A DNA stretch of 8,258 nt from Chloroflexota bacterium (GTDB lineage Bacteria; Chloroflexota; Dehalococcoidia; Lucifugimonadales; Lucifugimonadaceae), in the NCBI GenBank assembly GCA_009837685.1, contig VXTA01000211.1:1-8258 (forward strand), read 5' to 3'. Below the pieces are notes generated by a model. The model saw only the letters and a list, made by a program, of their open reading frames with translations, was not told the origin of the DNA and did not search any database. Both the position numbers and the translations under genes were made by a program. This document shows positions 1 through 5,310 of the stretch, piece by piece. How positions within the stretch are numbered: position 1 is the first letter of the stretch; every line of letters starts with the position of its first letter.

Positions 1-269
1 CTGTCCATGGTGATCGAGTTTGGCCAGGTGAACTGTCCGTTCTCGGCACCCCAAGCACCAAAGATGCCGAAGTAGTCTTCGTCGAGGTTCATTATGGTGA
101 CTCGAACGCCTCGTTTGTCGCCGTCAGACGAACGGTTGAGCACGTAAAGACGGTCGTCCGCGCCTGCGACAATGTCGACGGGGTAATAAAAGCCACGGCC
201 GAACATGGCCGTGACTCCAATAGTGCGGTTGTATTCAAGCCGCTGGTTCTTGTCTTGCGTTTCAGCCAT
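1..269 (-). CDS. NHL-repeat beta-propeller protein, N-terminal part (cut by window edge)
   Basis: The reading frame starts with ATG at 267-269 (complement), begins MAETQDKNQRLEYNRTIG and stays open to the window edge, giving about 89 residues. Two stretches fit NHL-type propeller blades. One is GRGFYYPVDIVAGADDRLYV (residues about 23-42), with the 'Y-P-x-D-I-...-D-x-R-L-Y-V' pattern. The other is FGAWGAENGQFTWPNSITMD near the edge, with the typical 'G-x-G-x-G-x-F-x-x-P-x-x-I-x-x-D' blade signature. NHL repeats form six-bladed propellers that usually serve in binding; some act as lyases or are secreted. No signal peptide or membrane segment is visible at this N-terminus, so a cytosolic protein is likely. 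It lies 71 bp downstream of the DUF1800 gene on the same strand and could be co-transcribed with it. The ligand cannot be told from this part. Confidence 0.8.
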   Translation of the reverse strand, partial: MAETQDKNQRLEYNRTIGVTAMFGRGFYYPVDIVAGADDRLYVLNRSSDGDKRGVRVTIMNLDEDYFGIFGAWGAENGQFTWPNSITMD

Positions 270-340
270 CGTTCTGTCTCGGTTTTTCGTCGCTGATTTT
301 GGCGTAGGGATGCGGTTCTATACGGGTTCCAGCGAACTGA

Positions 341-1768
341 TCAAGCCCTTTGGAATTCAGGTGTGGCGGCGACGATCTTGATTGCGTTGGCGGCACGTTC
401 GCGCGGGGTCTGTCCGCCGTTGTTGCCTGTCATCTCGTCGTTTTGTTCGACGAATTCGATCAAGGATTCGCGCGTCACGTCCGTCACGTGCGTCAGGGAG
501 AGCTGTTCAAGCGCCCGGTCAACAAGTTCCGCGGGGTCTACGTTTTCGTCGTCACCGATCACGTTTTCGATCATGCTCTGGACGCCTGGGCTATTGAGAT
601 TTCCGAGGCGTTCCGAAGCGAAGTTGACGCGTTCGACGAGTGCGCCGGAGTCGATCCACTCAGTGCCCCAGTGCCATCCTTCGACCGAAGGCGGGTTCAT
701 CAGGTGTTGGCCCATGAAGATGGTGTGCAGGTGGGTGGTGATCATCTCTTCGCGCGGTCGCGGGAACTCGCCAGTCAACTTTAGGACGCCGACCATTAGC
801 TCTGCGGGGCTCTTGACGCGCTGGTACCAGACGTCTTCGGACTTGAAGAAGTCTGAATGGAAGAGCGTTCGGAGCATCTCTTTGATGCTGTAACCGCTTT
901 CGAAGTACGCTTTGGCCAACGTGTCGATCGCTTCGGGGTCGCGAGGCGGTTTGTACGGCCATTCCGGCACTGGCGGCTCATCGGCTACGAAGAAGCTATA
1001 CATGTGCCTTGCGATGAAGCGGGCGGTAGCCTCCTGTTCGCAGATGATGTCGATGATGTCACCACCGTCGAAGTTACCTTTGCGACCTAAGAACTCTTTC
1101 TCACCGGTGTCGTGGTCTTCGGGTTTGAACTCGAAGTGGAAGGACAAACGTCCGTAGGGCCAGATGGAGTCGCGCATCGACTTGAGGGTCATGTAGTCGG
1201 TATTGCCGATCGTCCAACCAGTAAACGCTCGGGACGCCTCCTTGATGTCGTCCTCGGAGTAGTGGCCGACACCCATCGAAAACAGTTCGAGCAGTTCTCG
1301 GCCGTAGTTTTCATTGATGGCACCGTTGTGGTTCTCGCAGTTGTCGAGCCAAACGATCATCGCGGGGTCTTTCGACAGTTCGAGCAGGACGTTGTCGAAT
1401 TTGCCCATTCCGACGCGTGCGAACATCCGGATCTGGTCGTGGAGCACCTTGCCGTTGGCGAGTTTGGCATACCCGGTTGCGAAGATGCCATGCCAGAACA
1501 GCGCGACCTTTTCTCGTAAAGGAGAATCGGTCGAGATCATGCGGTACATCCAATGGGAACCGATATTGTTGCCCATCATGCCCATGTGGTCCGGGTGGTA
1601 TCGCCGGATCAGGTCGATGTCCATGGAGCTCGGGTTATCGGTTTCCAGAAGTTGCTCGACGGTCTCGTCGTAGCCCTGTTCGACAAGTGCTTTGAGTTCT
1701 TCTCTGGATGCACCGAAGCTAGCCCGCCGCATCAGGTGTGCCATTAATTGCAATTCGTTCGTGCTCAT
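341..1768 (-). CDS. DUF1800 family protein
   Basis: This 475-residue protein is complete and matches the DUF1800 family (PF08811) along most of its length. Visible family landmarks are HLMRRASFGASREEL (residues 11-25), SPLREKVALFWHGIFAT (82-98), NENYGRELLELFSMGVGHY followed by the EDDIKEASRAFTGW block (152-185), GNFDGGDIIDII (231-242), TARFIARHMYSFFVADEP (248-265) and PPSVEGWHWGTEWIDS (359-374). The molecular function of DUF1800 is not established. Its genes are often paired with a DUF1501 gene, but no DUF1501 gene is seen here; the neighbours are an NHL-repeat protein downstream and a dehydratase upstream. The N-terminus (MSTNELQLMAHLMRRASF) has no signal peptide, although some family members are exported. 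The start is supported because the family's conserved N-terminal block begins at about residue 11. Only a weak GGTAGG-like ribosome site precedes it. Confidence 0.93.
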   Translation of the reverse strand: MSTNELQLMAHLMRRASFGASREELKALVEQGYDETVEQLLETDNPSSMDIDLIRRYHPDHMGMMGNNIGSHWMYRMISTDSPLREKVALFWHGIFATGYAKLANGKVLHDQIRMFARVGMGKFDNVLLELSKDPAMIVWLDNCENHNGAINENYGRELLELFSMGVGHYSEDDIKEASRAFTGWTIGNTDYMTLKSMRDSIWPYGRLSFHFEFKPEDHDTGEKEFLGRKGNFDGGDIIDIICEQEATARFIARHMYSFFVADEPPVPEWPYKPPRDPEAIDTLAKAYFESGYSIKEMLRTLFHSDFFKSEDVWYQRVKSPAELMVGVLKLTGEFPRPREEMITTHLHTIFMGQHLMNPPSVEGWHWGTEWIDSGALVERVNFASERLGNLNSPGVQSMIENVIGDDENVDPAELVDRALEQLSLTHVTDVTRESLIEFVEQNDEMTGNNGGQTPRERAANAIKIVAATPEFQRA

Positions 1769-1803
1769 CGCTTACCTACCGAATTTCGTCGCGACATTTC
1801 AGT

Positions 1804-1820
1804 TTGGTTGCAGTATAACA
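1804..1820 (-). promoter_or_regulatory. Possible extended -10 promoter for the DUF1800 gene
   Basis: On the minus strand the sequence TGTTATACT (complement of 1812-1820) matches an extended -10 element, TGn followed by TATACT, one base from the TATAAT consensus. Transcription would start near 1805, giving a leader of about 36 bases. No convincing -35 hexamer is found at the usual distance, which is tolerable for extended -10 promoters. If real, the DUF1800 gene is transcribed separately from the dehydratase gene. This is a pattern match only. Confidence 0.3.
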
Positions 1821-1877
1821 ACATCGGACTTTAACCGAGCGTTTTCGCGTTGGCGAATTCTAGCTCTGGCGTGATGA

Positions 1878-3095
1878 TCAACGCCGCAATCGTTGATCCC
1901 GCTCTTCGTATGCGCTAACTTCGCGATCGTAGGGATATCTGGCTAGCGCATCCTCGTTGATATCAACGCCCCACCCCGGCTTGTCATTGACTATTAGGTC
2001 TACGTCTAATACCTGCAATGGTTCGGAGATGATCTCATCGCGCCAGGGCACGTCCGGATCCATGAACTCCATGTTCAGGAAGTTGGGTAATGTCATAGCG
2101 ATGTGTGCGTTGATGACCGATGCCAATGGGCTGTTGCAGTTGTGCAGGGTAATCGGCAGGTACCTGGACTCGGCGATGGCGGCGATCTTCTTCGCCTGCG
2201 ATACGCCGCCGCACCACTGCACATCGACCATGACCACGTCTACCGCGTCGGTGTCGATGACCTCTGCGAACTCCGTAGAAGCGTGAAGTCGTTCGCTCAT
2301 TGCGATCGGTATCGAAGTCTGCGAACGCAACTGTTTCAGAGCAGACAGATTAAATGGGTGGACTGGCTCCTCGTACCAGAGCAGATCGAAAGGCTCGAGA
2401 GCCTTGGCGAGTCGAAGCGCCGAGACCGCGTTCAGTCCGTGGGCGTCGAACGTGATTTCAACATCGTCGCCGACCTGCTCCCGAATGAACTCGACCTTGC
2501 GGGCGGTTGCCTGGATGTCCGGGCGATCCATGTGCATGTTGGGCCAAAAATCGGCTAGATCGGCGGAGTTGCCGTCGGTGATGTCGTATCTGCCGGCTTG
2601 GAACGTTTTGACGCAGGTGAAACCGCGCGCCACGAGGTCTTGCGCATGCTCTTTTATGGCGCCGAAATCGTCGGAAGCGATCGCGCCGTCGTCGACGCCC
2701 ATGCCGATGATTTGGCTGCCGCCTCCGATGTGGGAGTAGAGACGGACGCGGTCCCACACTTTGCCGCCGAGCAATTCGTAGACGGGTTTGCCGACAGCCT
2801 TCCCCATGATGTCCCACAGCGCGGTCTCGATGGCAGTGATCGCGCAGCTGAAGACGGCGCCCCACGTGTAGTGAGTGGCTTTGAACATCGTGGTATATAA
2901 AGCTTCGACATCGAAGGGCTTCTTCCCAACGACGTGCGGTTCGAGCCAGCGGATGGCCTCGGCGATTACGGGGCCAGCATGTCGGGTACCTTCTCCGTAT
3001 CCGACTAATCCGTCGTCGGTCTCGACTTTGGCGAAGACCCAGCTGGCGCATATGTTTCCTTGTCCGAGGATCGGCGTTACGCGAGTAATCTTCAT
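1878..3095 (-). CDS. Mandelate racemase/muconate lactonizing enzyme family protein, galactonate dehydratase-like
   Basis: A 405-residue enolase-superfamily enzyme. It has the N-terminal capping domain (MKITRVTPIL onward) and a C-terminal barrel. Expected Mg2+ ligands are D217 (in TFDAHG), E242 (YEEPV) and E268 (AMSERL). H219, two residues after the first ligand, and H318 (TLHNC) fit the acid/base pair of sugar-acid dehydratases. D291 lies 27 residues before H318, the same Asp-His dyad spacing as in mandelate racemase (D270/H297). This favours dehydration of an aldonic acid such as galactonate or gluconate to a 2-keto-3-deoxy acid, but the substrate is not predictable. An upstream in-frame ATG at 3185 would add 30 residues. 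I prefer the ATG at 3095 because MKITRV is the typical family N-terminus and an AAAGGA ribosome site lies 6 bases before it. The gene is divergent from a permease, and 108 bp separate it from the next gene downstream. Confidence 0.92.
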   Translation of the reverse strand: MKITRVTPILGQGNICASWVFAKVETDDGLVGYGEGTRHAGPVIAEAIRWLEPHVVGKKPFDVEALYTTMFKATHYTWGAVFSCAITAIETALWDIMGKAVGKPVYELLGGKVWDRVRLYSHIGGGSQIIGMGVDDGAIASDDFGAIKEHAQDLVARGFTCVKTFQAGRYDITDGNSADLADFWPNMHMDRPDIQATARKVEFIREQVGDDVEITFDAHGLNAVSALRLAKALEPFDLLWYEEPVHPFNLSALKQLRSQTSIPIAMSERLHASTEFAEVIDTDAVDVVMVDVQWCGGVSQAKKIAAIAESRYLPITLHNCNSPLASVINAHIAMTLPNFLNMEFMDPDVPWRDEIISEPLQVLDVDLIVNDKPGWGVDINEDALARYPYDREVSAYEERDQRLRR

Positions 3096-3101
3096 CGGAA
3101 T

Positions 3102-3108
3102 TCCTTTT
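3102..3108 (-). promoter_or_regulatory. Ribosome binding site deciding the dehydratase start
   Basis: The minus strand reads AAAAGGA here, followed by a 6-base spacer (ATTCCG) and the ATG at 3093-3095. This placement supports initiation at 3095 rather than at the upstream in-frame ATG at 3185. Confidence 0.6.
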
Positions 3109-3217
3109 AGATGTGTCGTATGAATCGTCATATTATCCATAAGGCAACTAAATGCTGCTGAACCCATTTTGAGCGCCATTTGCATCGTGTACCATGCCCA
3201 TTAATTCGGCGAAATAA

Positions 3218-3346
3218 CCATCATCGGAGAAAATCCCAACGGCTACAGCTGCTCAGAACCCACGATACGAGGCTAACGACCACCCGTCGATTCGCACGTC
3301 TATCGGGCTAGGATGGCAATTCAGTCTGATCGCTTCGGCAACGCTT
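3218..3346 (+). other. Probable N-terminal coding extension of the permease, without a canonical start codon
   Basis: The permease frame stays open back to a TAA at 3215-3217. The translation of this stretch looks like a genuine NCS2 N-terminus: NPRYEANDHPSIRTSIG followed by LGWQFSLIASATLLVTPVIV, resembling the usual 'Y-x-x-x-D-x-P-P-...-G-L-Q-...-A-T-x-L-V-P' start of the family. No in-frame ATG, GTG or TTG occurs between 3218 and 3346. A GGAGA ribosome-site-like sequence at 3226-3230 is followed by in-frame ATC (3233) and ACG (3239) codons. An in-frame ATG at 3194 is closed after seven codons by the TAA. The start may be non-standard, or a mutation or assembly error may have removed it. Confidence 0.6.
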
Positions 3347-4993
3347 TTGGTGACGCCAGTCATCGTTGCAGAGGCATCAGATCTGGGTGAAGGCTACGTC
3401 ATCTGGATGGTGTTCGCGTCGCTGATCGTCGTCGGGATTTCAACCCTTATCCAAACGCGCCGTGTGGGTCCGGTTGGCGCTGGCATCGTGTTGCCGATGT
3501 TCACCGCCGCGTTTGCGATCCCGTTCTGCATCTCCGCGGTAGTCGAAGGCGGGCCTGCGACGTTGACTTCGCTGGTTGTCGTTTCGGCGGTCGTACAACT
3601 CGTCGTTTCGAGGTGGTTGTTTATATTCCGACGTGTCGTCACACCAATAGTCAGCGGCACCGTAATGATGATCTTGTCGATCACTTTGGCTTCGGTTGTC
3701 TTCAAATTGCTGGACGACACGACGGCCGAAGAGCCGGTCGGTGGAACAGTCACGGCATTTGTGGCTTTGGTCATCGTCGCCGCGCTGGCTCTGCGCGGTT
3801 CCGCATTGCTGAGGTTATGGGGACCGCCAATCGGGATCGTCGGCGGATGTATAGCGGCAGCATTCCTAGGAATCTACGATGTATCCCGTGTAGTTGAGGC
3901 ACCATGGATCGGTCTGCCGCAAGAATGGCCGGGACTCGAATTCGAATTCGGGGTCGCGTTTTGGACACTGTTGCCGTCGTACGTGTTTCTAGGCATCATC
4001 ATCGCGATCCAAACCAATGGTGCGGCGGTCACGGCACAAAACGTTTCTTTCCGAGGAGATCGATCGATCGATTTCCGTGGAGTCCAAGGAGCGATTGCCG
4101 GGTCTGGTGTTTCCAACATGCTTGCGGGCATTGGCGGCACTGTTCCAACCGCGATCAACCCTGCAGGCGCCGCATTCATGCAAACGACCGGTGTTGCTTC
4201 TCGACATATCGGGTACGCCATCGGATTGATCTTCATTCTTCTCGCGTTCGTCCCCAAAGCATCGGGTCTGCTCAGCACAATCCCTGGCCCAGTCATGACC
4301 GGCTATCTGGTACTGGTCACGGGGACTCTTTTCGCCGAGGGTGCCCGAACAGTAATACAGTCCGAACCGAACCCCCAGAAACTCATCGTTGCAGGAATGT
4401 GCTTCTGGATCGGCGCCGCCTTCCAGTTCCGCCTCTTCGACGTACCGGATCTGAACCCGATATTGAACGGGTTGATGAAGAGCGGCATCACGACGGGTGG
4501 TTTCGCGGCGATCGCGATGATTCTTTACCTTGAGTTGACTAACCCACGGCGTATGCGTTTCCGATCCAAACTCGACATCGATTCGCTGCCGGAATTGAAT
4601 GACTTCACCACCAAATTTGCGAATAGTAGGCGGTGGGGCGAGGCAATGCGGGATCGTTTGATGGCGGTCGGAGAGGAGACGTTACTGACCTTGGCGCCAA
4701 TGGACTTTAACTTGGATTTGAACGCTGATGACGACGAGATCGATGATGTTGAACGCACGCTGGTCGTGGTCGCGTCGAGTGATGGCGATGTTGCGGAACT
4801 AGAGTTCATCGGGGGCGAAGGTGGGCAGAATATCGAAGATCGGGTCAGGCAACTCCAAGACTTCGACGACGAAAACATCGTGGAACAAGAACTTTCTCTC
4901 CAACTGTTGCGCAACTACGCCTCATCAGTACAGCATCAGCAGTACCACGGCACCGACATTATCACCGTTCGTGTAGAGCAGCCGGCCGGGTAG
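3347..4993 (+). CDS. NCS2/SLC23-like permease with C-terminal ATPase-like domain
   Basis: A multi-pass inner-membrane transporter resembling the nucleobase/ascorbate (NCS2, xanthine/uracil permease) family. Numbered from TTG 3347 (548 residues), hydrophobic segments fill residues 1-396. The family core is clear in INPAGAAFMQTTGVASRHIG (270-289), comparable to the XanQ stretch ending TGVASRYVG, and in the following FVPKASGLLSTIPGPVMTGY (301-320). TTG is the first standard start in frame, but the first membrane segment begins upstream, so the true protein is probably about 30-40 residues longer. The usual acidic residue of TM8 (E272 in XanQ) appears replaced: the segment reads IAIQTNGAAVTAQ (219-231). 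Residues about 400-548 form a soluble tail with EETLLTL (443-449), an ELEFIGGEGG strand-loop (484-493) and a final LSLQLLRNYASSV...DIITVRVE block (517-544). This tail resembles a degenerate anti-sigma/GHKL ATPase fold. The substrate is unknown; the divergent sugar-acid dehydratase gene hints at, but does not prove, a shared pathway. Confidence 0.85.
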   Translation: MVTPVIVAEASDLGEGYVIWMVFASLIVVGISTLIQTRRVGPVGAGIVLPMFTAAFAIPFCISAVVEGGPATLTSLVVVSAVVQLVVSRWLFIFRRVVTPIVSGTVMMILSITLASVVFKLLDDTTAEEPVGGTVTAFVALVIVAALALRGSALLRLWGPPIGIVGGCIAAAFLGIYDVSRVVEAPWIGLPQEWPGLEFEFGVAFWTLLPSYVFLGIIIAIQTNGAAVTAQNVSFRGDRSIDFRGVQGAIAGSGVSNMLAGIGGTVPTAINPAGAAFMQTTGVASRHIGYAIGLIFILLAFVPKASGLLSTIPGPVMTGYLVLVTGTLFAEGARTVIQSEPNPQKLIVAGMCFWIGAAFQFRLFDVPDLNPILNGLMKSGITTGGFAAIAMILYLELTNPRRMRFRSKLDIDSLPELNDFTTKFANSRRWGEAMRDRLMAVGEETLLTLAPMDFNLDLNADDDEIDDVERTLVVVASSDGDVAELEFIGGEGGQNIEDRVRQLQDFDDENIVEQELSLQLLRNYASSVQHQQYHGTDIITVRVEQPAG

Positions 4994-4995
4994 GG

Positions 4996-5296
4996 GCGAA
5001 CAACAATGCGTCGGAGGGCATCGATGAGGAGCGGTACGTCTTCATAATCGACGAGTCCGACGAAATCATTGCACGTGCCGACCCGAATCTGTTGGGAGAA
5101 AATCTCAAAGGAGATCTCTTCGTAGGGTCGGACAGCTATTGCTACGGCGAATTGTAGGAACCGCGGGCATTGGGTGGACTACTTATTTGAGAACTCTGTA
5201 ACCGGCAATCAAGAGTACAAACACTCTTGGGTCGTCAAATGCGACGGGTTGATCTTCGGCTCCGGGTGGTATCAGGTGTTGCCGAAGTTTGAGTAG
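4996..5296 (+). pseudogene. Remnant of a single-Cache sensory domain protein, truncated and frameshifted
   Basis: Two plus-strand frames together encode a Cache-like domain. The first runs from 4996 to the TAG at 5155-5157 and includes EERYVFIIDESDEIIARAD then PNLLGENLKGDLF, the usual 'Y-V-F-x-x-D-...-A-x-x-x-P-x-L-L-G-x-x-L' strand and loop. The second opens at 5126 and ends at TAG 5294-5296; it carries GRTAIATANCRNRGHWVDY and then EYKHSWVVKCDGLIFGSGWY, the typical final Cache strands ('K-H-S-W-V-V-x-x-x-G-L-x-F-G-S-G-W-Y'). A single shift of one base between about 5126 and 5154 joins them into a sensible domain. No start codon exists in the first frame, and the match begins almost at the permease stop, so the N-terminal part is missing. 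Cache domains bind small ligands outside the membrane or in the periplasm. No transmembrane or signalling output domain remains. A sequencing error could explain the frameshift but not the missing N-terminus. Confidence 0.72.
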
Positions 5297-5310
5297 TTGA
5301 GCGCTGAACG

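Noticed and set aside
350..893. Plus-strand open frames of up to 176 codons opposite the DUF1800 gene
   Set aside because: They overlap a well-supported family member on the other strand and show no recognisable motifs.
1838..1847. GCGTTTTCGC hairpin downstream of the dehydratase as a terminator
   Set aside because: The stem is only three base pairs and no T-run follows on the minus strand.
3119..3147. Candidate -35 TTGCCT and -10 TTCATA on the minus strand, 17 bases apart, ahead of the dehydratase
   Set aside because: The -10 matches the consensus at only two of six bases. A nearby TAATAT (complement of 3130-3135) has no matching -35. Neither is strong enough to annotate.
3394..3774. Long Thr-rich open frame on the minus strand opposite the permease
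   Set aside because: It is an antisense shadow of a hydrophobic membrane protein gene, with no family resemblance and no ribosome site.
4058..4072. Tandem GATC/CGAT run
   Set aside because: It is a short run inside the permease coding frame (GDRSID region) and reads as ordinary codons.
4986..5003. GGGTAGGGGCGAAC at the permease stop, similar to the start of some dispersed bacterial repeats
   Set aside because: It is too short, has no matching inverted arm nearby, and is probably chance.
5254..5287. Perfect 7-base inverted repeat CTTCGGC...GCCGAAG near the convergent gene ends, a possible terminator
   Set aside because: The loop is 20 bases, only a short TTT follows, and it lies inside the coding remnant of the Cache domain. 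It is not convincing as an intrinsic terminator.
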